64,000 bases of DNA from Streptomyces hygroscopicus subsp. hygroscopicus (GTDB lineage Bacteria; Actinomycetota; Actinomycetes; Streptomycetales; Streptomycetaceae): positions 1-64,000 of the forward strand of contig NZ_BSSM01000011.1 in assembly GCF_030269125.1 (NCBI RefSeq). The letters are read 5' to 3'. Position 1 is the stretch's first letter. Every line of letters starts with the position of its first letter. Positions 1-8,891 of the stretch are shown piece after piece. Made by a program: the position numbers and the translations under genes. The notes under the pieces were generated by a model, which worked only from the letters and a program-made list of their open reading frames with translations, had not been told where the DNA came from and made no database searches.

Positions 1-1060
1 GGGCGAAGTCCAGGGCGATCTCCAGGCCCGACCCGCGTGCCTCGTCGACGAAGTGGTCGAAGTCGTCGAGGGTGCCGAGGTCCGGGTGGATCGCGTCGTG
101 GCCGCCCTCGGGGGAGCCGATCGCCCATGGCACGCCGACGTCGTCGGGTCCCGCGGTCAGGGTGTTGTCGGGGCCCTTGCGGAAGGTGCTGCCGATGGGG
201 TGGACCGGTGGGAGGTAGACGACGTCGAAGCCCATCTCCGCGATCGCCCGCAGGCGCCGGGCCGCGGTGCGGAAGGTGCCGTGGGGCCGCTCGGCGGTGC
301 CCTCGCTGCGCGGGAAGAACTCGTACCAGGAGCCGTAGAGAGCGCGCTCCCGCTCCACCAGCAGCGGCATCGGGTCGGAGGCGGTGACCAACTCCCGTAG
401 CGGGTAACGGTCCAGGACCTCCCGCACGGAGGGCGACAGCGCCTCCGCGAGCCGCCAGGCGGCGGGGCGTTCCCCGTCCCGGAGGACGGCCACCGCGTCC
501 AGGATCCCGCGCCGGTGTGCCGCGGGGGCCCCGGCGGCGGCACGTTCGTACAGCCGGGCGCCCTCTTCGAGGACCAGTTCGGTGTCGAGGCCGGCCGGGA
601 TCTTGATCCGGGCGTGGTGCCGCCAGGTGGCGAGCGGGTCGGCCCATGCCTCGACCGTATACGTCCAGCGGCCGGGTTCACCGGCGGTGACGGTGGCGCC
701 CCAGCGGTCGGTGCCCGGGGCCAGTTCGCGCATCGGCGTCCAGGGGCCGGGGCGGCCCCGGGGATCGCGCAGCACCACGTTGGCCGCCACCGCGTCGTGC
801 CCCTCGCGGAACACGGTGGCCGAGACCTCGAACGCCTCCCCGGTCACGGCCTTGGCCGGCCTGCGCCCGTGCTGGACCACGGGGCGTACGTCGAGGACCG
901 GGATGCGGCCGAGGGCGGTGGCCCGCCCCGGTGGTGTCCCGGCGGCGGACCCGGCGCGTTTTCGGGCCGCCGCCTTCTTCGCCGCGGCCCTGGGGGCGCC
1001 GGCCGGCGGGGGTGAGGACGAGGTGTGCGTGGCGGCTGACGAGTGGTGCGTGGCGGGCAT
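1..1060 (-). CDS. glgE: GlgE, alpha-1,4-glucan:maltose-1-phosphate maltosyltransferase (N-terminal part, cut by window edge)
   Basis: GlgE transfers maltosyl units from maltose-1-phosphate onto the non-reducing end of an alpha-1,4-glucan in the cytoplasm. Only the first 353 codons lie in the window; the gene continues past base 1. After about 40 low-complexity residues rich in Ala and Lys comes the family's N-terminal domain (GRIPVLDVRPVV, then EAWADPLATWRHHA). It leads into the start of the GH13 barrel (FDVVYLPPVHPIGSTFRKG). The ATG at 1060 is preceded by AGGAG at a normal distance. It is divergent from glgP with 324 bases between, the same arrangement I remember from S. coelicolor glgE/glgP. 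The catalytic residues are outside the window. Confidence 0.93.
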   Translation of the reverse strand, partial: MPATHHSSAATHTSSSPPPAGAPRAAAKKAAARKRAGSAAGTPPGRATALGRIPVLDVRPVVQHGRRPAKAVTGEAFEVSATVFREGHDAVAANVVLRDPRGRPGPWTPMRELAPGTDRWGATVTAGEPGRWTYTVEAWADPLATWRHHARIKIPAGLDTELVLEEGARLYERAAAGAPAAHRRGILDAVAVLRDGERPAAWRLAEALSPSVREVLDRYPLRELVTASDPMPLLVERERALYGSWYEFFPRSEGTAERPHGTFRTAARRLRAIAEMGFDVVYLPPVHPIGSTFRKGPDNTLTAGPDDVGVPWAIGSPEGGHDAIHPDLGTLDDFDHFVDEARGSGLEIALDFA

Positions 1061-1384
1061 GACCGCTCCTGTCCGCGTCAACGTGGGATGACCAGGGGAG
1101 GTGGGTCCTGCGGGGGGGTACCGGGTGGTGCCCGTGGGGTGGGTACCGGTGGAGCCTTCCCATCCTTTTCGGGTGGGCAATCCGGAACTTTGTTAACTAC
1201 TCGCGCGTATGTCCACCCACCGGACCGGCCCACTTGTACGAGTGCCCCCGGCCCGCCTCCCCACGCTCCGACACCCCCGCCGGCACGTCCCCACCGACGC
1301 CCCGGTAACCACTACCGTCGAGAGGGACGACGAGACGTACGCCGCCGTGCGTCTCACTCCGTAACGCGCCCGCCGAGGTGGCAT
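1061..1384. promoter_or_regulatory. Divergent glgE/glgP intergenic region
   Basis: This 324-base gap separates the divergent starts of glgE and glgP, so it must hold promoters for both. The only AT-rich patch in it lies around 1188-1205 (aactttgttaactactcg). No convincing -10/-35 pair or operator was found by eye. Confidence 0.4.
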
Positions 1385-4003
1385 GTGAAGGCGATCCGTC
1401 GGTTCACCGTCCGTCCCGTACTCCCCGAACCGCTGCGGCCCTTGGGTGAGCTGGCGCACAACCTGCGCTGGTCGTGGCATGCGGAAACGCGCGATCTGTT
1501 CCAGTCCGTCGACCCTGAGGCGTGGAGTGCGGCCGGGTGCGACCCGGTGCGGCTGCTCGGCCGGGTGCGGCCCGCGCGGCTGGCCGAGCTGGCCGGGGAC
1601 CGGCGGTTCCGGCGCCGGCTGAACGCGGCCGCCGACGACCTGGACGACTACCTGACCGGTGACCGGTGGTACCAGGCGCAGTCCGAGGGACTGCCCGCCG
1701 CCGTGGCCTACTTCTCCCCCGAGTTCGGCATCACGGCCGCGCTTCCGCAGTACTCCGGGGGGCTCGGCATCCTCGCCGGCGACCATCTGAAGGCGGCCAG
1801 CGATCTCGGCGTGCCGCTGATCGGGGTCGGTCTGCTGTACCGGCACGGGTACTTCCGGCAGACCCTGTCCCGGGACGGCTGGCAGCAGGAGCACTACCCG
1901 GTGCTGGACCCCAACGAACTGCCGCTCACCCCGCTGGCGGAGGCCGGCGGGACGCCCGCCCGGGTCTCCCTCGCCCTGCCCGGCGGCCGGGCCCTGAACG
2001 CGCGGATCTGGCTGGCGCAGGTCGGCCGGGTGCCGCTGCTGCTGCTCGACTCGCACGTGGAGGAGAACGACCTCGGCGCACGCTCCGTCACCGACCGGCT
2101 CTACGGCGGCGGCGGCGAGCACCGGCTCCTTCAGGAGATGCTGCTCGGCATAGGAGGTGTCCGCGCGGTGCGCACGTACTGCCGGCTCACCGGGCACCCG
2201 GAGCCGGAGGTGTTCCACACCAACGAGGGCCACGCGGGCTTCCTCGGCCTGGAACGGATCGCCGAACTGTGCGCGCGGGGGCTGGACTTCGATGCCGCGC
2301 TCGAATCGGTGCGCGGCGGCACGGTGTTCACCACCCACACCCCGGTCCCGGCCGGCATCGACCGCTTCGAACGGGACCTGGTCGCCCGGCACTTCGGGCC
2401 CGACGCCGAGCTGCCCGGCATCGAGACCCAGCGTGTCCTCGCGCTCGGCATGGAGACGTACCCGGGCGGCGAGCCGAACCTGTTCAACATGGCCGTGATG
2501 GGGCTCAGGCTCGCCCAGCGGGCCAACGGGGTCTCGCTGCTGCACGGCAGGGTCAGCCGGGAGATGTTCGCGGGGCTGTGGCCGGGGTTCGACGCCGAGG
2601 AGGTGCCGATCACCTCCGTGACCAACGGGGTGCACGGGCCCACCTGGGTGGCACCGGAAGTGCTGCGGCTCGGCGCCCGGCGGATCGGCGCCCAGCGGGC
2701 CGAGGACGCGCTCGCCGTCGGCGGCTTCGACCGCTGGGACTCGGTGGCGGACATCCCGGACCAGGAGATCTGGGAGCTGCGCCGCACCCTGCGCGAACAG
2801 CTGGTGCTGGAGGTGCGGGAGCGGCTCGACGCGTCCTGGCGCCAACGGGGCGCCGGCAACGCCGAGCTGGGCTGGATCGACGGGGTGCTCGATCCGGACG
2901 TCCTGACCATCGGGTTCGCGCGGCGCGTGCCGTCGTACAAACGGCTGACACTGATGCTGCGCGACCGCGACCGGCTGCGCGAGCTGCTGCTGCACCCCGA
3001 GCGGCCGGTGCAGATCGTGGTGGCGGGCAAGGCGCATCCGGCCGACGACAGCGGGAAGCGGCTGGTGCAGGAGCTGGTGCGGTTCGCGGACGACACCCGG
3101 GTGCGGCACCGGATCGTCTTCCTCCCGGACTACGGCATGGCGATGGCACAGCGGCTCTACCCCGGCTGCGACGTCTGGCTGAACAACCCGCTGCGCCCGC
3201 TGGAGGCCTGCGGCACCTCCGGGATGAAGGCGGCGCTCAACGGCTGCCTCAACCTCTCGGTGCGCGACGGCTGGTGGGACGAGTGGTTCCGGCCGGACTT
3301 CGGCTGGGTCATCCCGACGGCGGACGGCACCGGCACGGACGCCGAGCGGCGCGACGACATCGAGGCGGCGGCCCTGTACGACCTGCTGGAGCAGCGGATC
3401 ACCCCGCGCTTCTACGAGCGCGGCCGGGGCGGACTGCCCGACCGCTGGATCCAGATGGTCCGCCAGACCCTCGCCCTGCTCGGCCCGAGGGTGCTGGCGG
3501 GCCGCATGGTGCGCGAGTACGTCGAACGGCTCTACACTCCGGCCGCACACTCCCACCGCGCGCTGGTCCCGGACGCGGCGCGGGAGCTGGCCGAGTGGAA
3601 GGCGCGGGTGCGCGCCGCCTGGGGCGCCGTGAGCGTCGACCACGTGGAGACGACCGAGACGGCGGCCACCGCGGAACTGGGCACGACGGTCGGCCTGCGG
3701 GTGCGGGTCGGCCTCGGCGCGCTGACCCCGGACGACGTCGAGGTCCAGGCGGTGTCCGGCCGCGTGGACGCGCAGGACCGCATCACCGACGCCACCGTCG
3801 TCCCCCTGAAACCGGCCGGCACCCCCGACCTGGACGGACACCGCCTCTACGAAGGCCATCTCGCCCTCGACCGCACGGGCCCCTACGGCTACACGATCCG
3901 CGTCCTGCCGGCCCACCGGCTGCTCGCCTCGGCGGCGGAACCGGGCCTGGTGGCGCTGCCGGCGGAGGAACAGGGGGAGGGGGCGGGGGTGCTGCTGCGG
4001 TAG
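1385..4003 (+). CDS. glgP: Glycogen/alpha-glucan phosphorylase
   Basis: This enzyme releases glucose-1-phosphate from alpha-1,4-glucan by phosphorolysis, using pyridoxal phosphate in the cytoplasm. The 872-residue product has the actinobacterial alpha-glucan phosphorylase layout. An N-terminal helical region (LAHNLRWSWH) precedes the phosphorylase core with AYFSPEFGI, the PSYKR segment and the PLP-lysine motif GTSGMKAALNG, where the lysine is residue 615. I chose the GTG at 1385 (start VKAIRRFTVRP) because the open frame upstream to 1043 runs through the divergent promoter region and the family starts here. It faces glgE, which extends glucans. Length fits the family. Confidence 0.93.
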   Translation: MKAIRRFTVRPVLPEPLRPLGELAHNLRWSWHAETRDLFQSVDPEAWSAAGCDPVRLLGRVRPARLAELAGDRRFRRRLNAAADDLDDYLTGDRWYQAQSEGLPAAVAYFSPEFGITAALPQYSGGLGILAGDHLKAASDLGVPLIGVGLLYRHGYFRQTLSRDGWQQEHYPVLDPNELPLTPLAEAGGTPARVSLALPGGRALNARIWLAQVGRVPLLLLDSHVEENDLGARSVTDRLYGGGGEHRLLQEMLLGIGGVRAVRTYCRLTGHPEPEVFHTNEGHAGFLGLERIAELCARGLDFDAALESVRGGTVFTTHTPVPAGIDRFERDLVARHFGPDAELPGIETQRVLALGMETYPGGEPNLFNMAVMGLRLAQRANGVSLLHGRVSREMFAGLWPGFDAEEVPITSVTNGVHGPTWVAPEVLRLGARRIGAQRAEDALAVGGFDRWDSVADIPDQEIWELRRTLREQLVLEVRERLDASWRQRGAGNAELGWIDGVLDPDVLTIGFARRVPSYKRLTLMLRDRDRLRELLLHPERPVQIVVAGKAHPADDSGKRLVQELVRFADDTRVRHRIVFLPDYGMAMAQRLYPGCDVWLNNPLRPLEACGTSGMKAALNGCLNLSVRDGWWDEWFRPDFGWVIPTADGTGTDAERRDDIEAAALYDLLEQRITPRFYERGRGGLPDRWIQMVRQTLALLGPRVLAGRMVREYVERLYTPAAHSHRALVPDAARELAEWKARVRAAWGAVSVDHVETTETAATAELGTTVGLRVRVGLGALTPDDVEVQAVSGRVDAQDRITDATVVPLKPAGTPDLDGHRLYEGHLALDRTGPYGYTIRVLPAHRLLASAAEPGLVALPAEEQGEGAGVLLR

Positions 4004-4138
4004 CGCGCGTCCGGTACGGCGGCCGGGCGCCCGGGGGCGCTCGGCCGTTCGGGTCTGGCCGGTGGAAGTAGACCCAACTGCCACTGGGAGTCGCTAAGTT
4101 GAGTCGAGCAGCGGTTTCCGGGACGGGCTGGGGGAGAC

Positions 4139-5131
4139 ATGGTCGCGGCGGACGGCACCATCGAGATCGTGCGGGCGCGGGAGGAGCATCTCGAGGCCGT
4201 CGTGGCGCTGGCCGAGTACTGGCGGCTCGACCCCGCGGACCCCGAGAAGGCCGGCCGGAACGGATTCCTGGTCTCCGACTACACCATCGACGACTACCGT
4301 GAGCGGCTGACCAGCGCGGAGCACTTCTGGGTGGCCGTCAAGGGCACGGACGTCGTCGGCTTCCTGCTCGCCTACAGCGACGCGCGCATCGGGCCCGAGG
4401 AATGGCTCAACCACCGGATCAAGAGCACGATGGGCGCCTTCCTCGTCATCAAGCAGATCTGTGTCGCGCAGTCGGTGGCCCGTGGCGGGGTCGCCTCGCG
4501 GCTCTATCACCACGTCATGGAGCGGTGGACGCGGAGCCCGGTGATAGCGGCCGTCGTCTGCGAGCCGTACAACGGGGCCTCGGTGGCATTCCACCGCAAG
4601 CTCGGCTTCGACGAGCTGACCCGGCTCACCCCGCCGGACGGCAGACGGCGGATGGTGTGGGTGGCGCGCAAGCCGCGCGAGCAGCTGCTCCAGACGCAGT
4701 ACACGGTCGCCGTCGACCTGTACAAGCACGAGGACAACACCAACTGGCAGAAGCTGAACAACTTCCTGTACATCACCGCGGGTCTCGCGGCGGCGCTCGG
4801 TTTCACGTTCGGCGCGGACAAGGGTTCGGTGTCACCCGACAACGCGCGCGTCCTGGCCGCGGCGATCTGTTTCGTCGGCCTCGTGTCCGCGCTGTCCTTC
4901 GCCCAGATGCTGCGCTTCGGGCGCCGCTACCTCGGCGCCCGCAAGCGCTCGGCGATGGAGCTGGAGGAGGTGCTGGCCTGGCACGGCGGGCAGCGGGTCG
5001 TCGGCCGGGACGCGGAGATGGCGGGAAACGACTGGTTGCGTCAGTCGCCCACCGGCATCGTCATGATCGCGCTGCCGCTGCTGGTGGGCCTGGCCTGGCT
5101 GGGCGTCCTCGCGTTCGTGTTCGCGCGCTGA
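4139..5131 (+). CDS. GNAT N-acetyltransferase fused to a C-terminal membrane domain
   Basis: The 330-residue product has two parts. Residues 1 to about 180 look like a GNAT acetyltransferase: IEIVRAREEHL at the start, QICVAQSVARGGVASRL as the acetyl-CoA loop region, and YNGASVAFHRKLGFDE as the last strand. Residues about 190-330 hold a charged helix with KHEDNTNWQKLNNF. Two hydrophobic segments follow at about 205-222 and 235-257, then a cytosolic stretch and a terminal segment at about 307-330. This back half resembles small SLATT/RipA-type membrane domains, which is only an impression by eye. ATG 4139 has GGGGGAG upstream. The acetylation target is unknown; anchoring suggests it acts at the membrane. 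Confidence 0.8.
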   Translation: MVAADGTIEIVRAREEHLEAVVALAEYWRLDPADPEKAGRNGFLVSDYTIDDYRERLTSAEHFWVAVKGTDVVGFLLAYSDARIGPEEWLNHRIKSTMGAFLVIKQICVAQSVARGGVASRLYHHVMERWTRSPVIAAVVCEPYNGASVAFHRKLGFDELTRLTPPDGRRRMVWVARKPREQLLQTQYTVAVDLYKHEDNTNWQKLNNFLYITAGLAAALGFTFGADKGSVSPDNARVLAAAICFVGLVSALSFAQMLRFGRRYLGARKRSAMELEEVLAWHGGQRVVGRDAEMAGNDWLRQSPTGIVMIALPLLVGLAWLGVLAFVFAR

Positions 5132-5179
5132 CCGTCCGGGCGGTCGGGCGCCGTCGCCGCCGAGCGCCTCGGTGCGCGG

Positions 5180-5701
5180 TCAGTTCGTGTCGTACCCCGC
5201 GCATATCCTCCTGAGCACCGCCCCGCACCGCCGCGCGTACGCGTGCTGAAGGCCCCTCGTCGCCGGGCCGGCCGCCCTGGCGTACCACTTGGCCGGCCGG
5301 CTGAAGGCGGCGACGGTCAGCCAGACCGTGCCGTCGCCGGTGCGGTCGACGAGGAAGGCCTCCTCGCCGCACTCGGGGTGGTCCTGGAGGGTGCCGTAGG
5401 CCCAGCCGGCGCGGCGTGGTTCCTCGGCGGACCAGATTATGCGGCAGGGGGCCCTGACCAGGCCGGCCAGGGTGACCGTGACGTCCACGCCGGGGGCGGC
5501 GCGGTCGGCGGTGGCGTCGATGCCCACGCCGAGCGCGCGGTGCATCTCCCAGGTGAGGACCGCCTCGGCGGCCCGGCTGAAGACCTTCCGGCCCTCGCCG
5601 AGGCGGGCGCGCACCAGCAGCGGGCGGAACCCGGGCGGGCAGAAGGTCAGGTCGTCGCGGGTCGCTCCGACCGGTTCATAGGTGAAGGGTGCCGAGGACA
5701 T
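5180..5701 (-). CDS. DUF1990 family protein
   Basis: This 173-residue protein matches the DUF1990 family by its opening FTYEPVGATR, the central VLTWEMHRALGVGI and the closing segment with YGTLQDHPECGEEAF and FSRPAKWYARAAGP. No biochemical role is established for the family to my knowledge. The frame also opens at a TTG at 5710, but the ATG at 5701 is preferred because it gives the family's usual N terminus; a strong ribosome site is lacking for both. It lies downstream of the M4 protease gene on the same strand, separated by a strong hairpin, so it is probably transcribed on its own. No signal peptide or membrane segment. Confidence 0.82.
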   Translation of the reverse strand: MSSAPFTYEPVGATRDDLTFCPPGFRPLLVRARLGEGRKVFSRAAEAVLTWEMHRALGVGIDATADRAAPGVDVTVTLAGLVRAPCRIIWSAEEPRRAGWAYGTLQDHPECGEEAFLVDRTGDGTVWLTVAAFSRPAKWYARAAGPATRGLQHAYARRCGAVLRRICAGYDTN

Positions 5702-5714
5702 GGGGCACAAGGGT

Positions 5715-5754
5715 AGGGCGGCACCCGGAGCAGATCCGCTCCGGGTGCCGCCCT
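5715..5754 (-). terminator. Perfect 17-bp hairpin after the metalloprotease gene
   Basis: Bases 5715-5731 and 5738-5754 are perfect inverted repeats (AGGGCGGCACCCGGAGC arm) with a six-base loop. It lies 20 bases past the protease stop and ends 14 bases before the DUF1990 start. It has no T tract, as is usual in Streptomyces terminators. Confidence 0.85.
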
Positions 5755-5773
5755 CTTCACATCCTTGCCGGCG

Positions 5774-7423
5774 TCAGCTGACGTTGACCGCGGACCAGGC
5801 CGCCGCCACCGCGTTGTACTCGGTGCTGCCGGAGCCGTACAGGGCGGCCGCCGCGGACAGCGTGCCCGTGCGGGCCGACTTGTAGTTGGTGGTCGACGTG
5901 AAGTACGTCGTCAGCGCCTTGTACCAGATCTGCAGGGCCTTGGCCCGGCCGATACCGGTGACCGTGGAGCCGTTGTACGTCGGGGAGTTGTAGGTCACCC
6001 CGTTGATCGTCTTCGAGCCGCTGCCCTCGGACAGCAGGTAGAAGAAGTGGTTGGCGACACCGGACGAGTAGTGGACGTCCAGGCTGCCGACGGAGGAGGA
6101 CCAGTAGTCCGCCGAGCCGCCGTCCTTGCTGGGCTTGTCCATGTAGCGCAGCGGGGTGCCGTCGCCGTTGATGTTGATCTTCTCGCCGATGAGGTAGTCA
6201 CCGGCGTCCGAGCTGTTGTTCGCGTAGAACTCGACGCCCGTGCCGAAGATGTCGGAGGTCGCCTCGTTCAGACCGCCGGACTCGCCGCTGTAGTTCAGAC
6301 CCGCGGTGTTGGAGGTGACGCCGTGGCTCATCTCGTGGCCGGCCACGTCCAGCGAGGTCAGCGGGTGGGTGTTGCTGGAGCCGTCGCCGTAGGTCATGCA
6401 GAAGCAGCTGTCGTCCCAGAACGCGTTCACGTACGAGTTGCCGTAGTGGACGCGGGAGTAGGCGCCGACGCCGTTGTTCTTGATGCCGCTGCGGCCGAAG
6501 GTGTTCTTGTAGAAGTCCCACGTCTCCTGGGCGCCGTAGGCGGCGTCCGCGGCGGCGGTCTGGTCCGTCGAGGAGCTGGAGGCGGTGCCGGTGCCCCAGA
6601 TGTTGTCGGCGTCGGTGAACAGCGTGCCGGTGCCGCTCGTCTTGTGGGCCAGGTTGTAGGTCTTGTGGCCGCCGCGGGTGGCGTCGGTGAGCTGGTACGT
6701 CGACCCCGACAGGGTGGTGTCCAGGCTGACGGTGCCCGAGTACAGGGTCTTGCCGGTACCGGTGGCGTTCTCGATGCCCTGGTACTCGAAGAGCTTCTTG
6801 CCGGTGGCGGCGTCGGTGATGACGTGCAGCTGGTTCGGGGTGCCGTCGTCCTGGAGGCCGCCGACGACCGTCTCGTAGGCGAGGACGGGCTTGCCGGAGC
6901 CGGCCCAGATCACCTTGCGGGCGCCGTCCGCGGTGGACTTGGCCGAGCCGAGGGTCTTGGCGGCGGACACGGCCTGCTTCTCGGCCGCGGCCGGGGTGAG
7001 CTTGGGCGTGAGCGAGGCCACCTTGATGGTGGCCTTGGTGGCCTTGGTGACGCCCTCGGTCTTGCCGGACTTGGCGGTGTGCACGACCAGGTCGCCACCG
7101 AGGACCGGCAGGCCCGCGTAGGTGCGCTCGTAGCGGGTGTGCAGCGTGCCGTCGACGTCCTTGACGACGTCCTTGACGACCAGCTTCTCCTTGGCGCCGA
7201 GGCCTATCTGCTGCGCGGTTTCCGAGGCGTCGGCCTGCGCCTGCTTGATCAGCGAGGCGTGCGCGGTGGCGGACAGCGCGGTCGGCGCGGCGGCCAGGGG
7301 CTTGGCGGCGGCCGGGGCCGCCGAGGCGCTGGTGGCCAGACCGGCGGAGACGAGGGCTCCGGCGGCGACGGCGGTGGCGATGACCAGGCTGGTGCGCTTG
7401 TGACGCGCGTAGAGGGGGCTCAC
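5774..7423 (-). CDS. Secreted neutral zinc metalloprotease, M4 (thermolysin) family
   Basis: This is a 549-residue preproprotein for an extracellular protease. It has a signal peptide (basic start, hydrophobic core, Ala-rich cleavage near residue 35). A long propeptide follows (FTP/PepSY type) to about residue 215, with LPVLGGDLVVH and GKKLFEYQGI. The thermolysin-like catalytic domain contains the zinc motif HEMSHG, with ligands H363 and H367, and the third ligand region GGLNEATSDIFG. DVHYSSGVANHFFYLL near the C terminus is typical of M4. The GTG start at 7423 has AAGGAG seven bases before it. The strong hairpin at 5715-5754 ends the transcript. I remember a neutral zinc metalloprotease at the matching place in S. 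coelicolor (SCO5447). Confidence 0.94.
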   Translation of the reverse strand: MSPLYARHKRTSLVIATAVAAGALVSAGLATSASAAPAAAKPLAAAPTALSATAHASLIKQAQADASETAQQIGLGAKEKLVVKDVVKDVDGTLHTRYERTYAGLPVLGGDLVVHTAKSGKTEGVTKATKATIKVASLTPKLTPAAAEKQAVSAAKTLGSAKSTADGARKVIWAGSGKPVLAYETVVGGLQDDGTPNQLHVITDAATGKKLFEYQGIENATGTGKTLYSGTVSLDTTLSGSTYQLTDATRGGHKTYNLAHKTSGTGTLFTDADNIWGTGTASSSSTDQTAAADAAYGAQETWDFYKNTFGRSGIKNNGVGAYSRVHYGNSYVNAFWDDSCFCMTYGDGSSNTHPLTSLDVAGHEMSHGVTSNTAGLNYSGESGGLNEATSDIFGTGVEFYANNSSDAGDYLIGEKININGDGTPLRYMDKPSKDGGSADYWSSSVGSLDVHYSSGVANHFFYLLSEGSGSKTINGVTYNSPTYNGSTVTGIGRAKALQIWYKALTTYFTSTTNYKSARTGTLSAAAALYGSGSTEYNAVAAAWSAVNVS

Positions 7424-7739
7424 GCAAGCTCCTTCGTGGGGGAGGCCGACCAGCGTGGGGTTACTGGCCGGGAGGTGTTTCGCTGTGAAGCTGCTGTGCT
7501 GCTTGCGGCGTGGAGAGAGAGTGACATCCCGGGCGCGTACATGTCAGGACCCTGAAGTGATGTTGGCCTAAAAGCGATGTCCAGGGAAACATTGCAGTGG
7601 TGTAAACAGGTGGCGCGCGAGTGCTTCGCGACCCTCAACTCCCGCAAGTTGTCAGGCTCTTGACGTGTGATTTACAAGAACATCAGATTCCGGTCGACCG
7701 TCCGTGGCATGGCGTACGTGTCCGGATCCCGCCCCCGCG
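7424..7739. promoter_or_regulatory. Upstream region of the metalloprotease gene
   Basis: These 316 bases hold the leader and promoter of the protease, read leftward. The stretch 7540-7700 is less GC-rich than its surroundings, as expected of a promoter region. No operator could be assigned, and the short reading frames in it look accidental. Confidence 0.4.
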
Positions 7740-8575
7740 AACTTCCCTCTCATTGGCCGATTTGGCCATCCGGTGCACGACCGGGCGGTGCGCGGCCGGC
7801 GGACCGGTGATGGCGGTGCGGCCGTGCGGGACGGCGGCGAGGGCGCGTTCGGCGCGGCGTGCGGTCGCCGGGTCGGGGAGAGCGGTCGCCCCGTCCAGGA
7901 CCGGGCGGGGGAGTCGTCCAACACAGCACCTCCGACGGCGAGTTGCCGGGACTGGGAGCCGGCGGTCGGGTGGCCGCCGGTACCGGGCCGACGGGCGGCT
8001 CACGGACCCGGGCGTCGGCGCCGACCGCCGTGCGGGCGGCCCACAGGACGGCTCCGGCGGCGGGTTCGGCGATGCGGAGGTCCCCGCGGACCGTGCCGCG
8101 GAAGACGCGGTGCTCCCGGGCACCGAGGACGGACACCGCGTCGCGCACGAAGGGGCCCCGCACGGTGTTGATCGGCAGCTCGGGACCGCGTCCCGCAGGG
8201 TCGCGCCGGCGGTGGCGACGTCCGCCGTGCCACGCGCCGTCAGGTCGCCGGCGCCGACCCGCTCCACGACGGAGGAGGACGGCGCCGGCACGTCCTCGAC
8301 CTGACCCTCGCGCACCCGGGCCCGCGTCCGCTCGCCGAATCGGTCGCCCGCCCGGCGCGCCCAACGGGCCGGCAACAGCGCGGCCGGTGAGCACGGCAGC
8401 ATCCCAGGACCGGCGGCCCACCGCGCCCGACTCGCACCTCGTCGGTGATCCGGCCGACCAGCCGGGGCCCGGGGAGCCAGGCCGCCGCGGCGAGCACGTT
8501 CAGCGGCGGTGTGCCGGCGAAGGCCCGCCGGGCGGCGCGCACCAGCACGGCCGGCCGCACGCCCGCGCGATCGGC
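7740..8575 (-). pseudogene. Decayed ABC exporter half-transporter
   Basis: Read on the minus strand in three alternating frames, this region still shows pieces of one ABC exporter in the right order. An N-terminal membrane-domain piece (RRAFAGTPPLNVLAAAAWLP near 8500) is followed by SVVERVGAGDLTARGTADVA (about 8290-8230). Next comes a Q-loop-like region (REHRVFRGTVRGDLRIAEP, about 8130-8070), then a Walker-B/D-loop piece (VLDGATALPDPATARRAERA, about 7915-7855). The Walker A and signature motifs and most membrane helices are gone, so several deletions and frameshifts must have happened. The catalytic Glu in the Walker B remnant reads Gly. It lies next to an intact exporter pair on the other strand. 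Confidence 0.75.
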
Positions 8576-8891
8576 GGCGGGCAGCGGGTCTCACGGGTGC
8601 TCGGGAACCGGCTCCCCGCGCGTCGGCGTTCCCCGGGTCCCAGGCCACGGGTACCACCACCCGCCGTGCGTGTCCGCCGCTCCCGGCCCCCCGTCCGCGG
8701 CGACCCCCAGGCCCTCCACCTACCGTGCACCGCCGCAGAGCAGACCTCGGCGGCAGCGGTCCCCTCCCGCGGGGCTCCACCGGCGAACGGCGGGGAGCGA
8801 CGGGGGCCCGGGGACGTAGGACCAGCGGCGGAGGCGGGTCGGGCCGAAACTCGGTGGGCGATGTCCGCGCCGGTCCGTACGCTCGCCCCTG
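8576..8891. other. Intergenic stretch between ABC remnant and ABC exporter
   Basis: Nothing beyond the presumed promoter of the 8892 gene was recognised in these 316 bases. They are very GC-rich with no convincing reading frame, and may be further debris of the pseudogene. Confidence 0.3.

Noticed and set aside
1193..4084. Very long open frame antisense to glgP, and similar long antisense frames elsewhere (for example 9971-12463, 38459-40900 and 14092-17979)
   Set aside because: High GC leaves few stops on the opposite strand. Their residue composition is biased (Arg, Gly, Pro, His) and they have no family motifs, while the sense genes are unmistakable.
4139..5131. Reading the GNAT/membrane gene as two separate genes
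   Set aside because: The frame is continuous with even codon use and no internal start near residue 180.
7683..7745. Possible tRNA remnant: the minus-strand text gives the peptide GGGIRTRTP, which often comes from tRNA 3' ends
   Set aside because: No cloverleaf, anticodon stem or CCA could be drawn and only the T-loop-like piece is similar.
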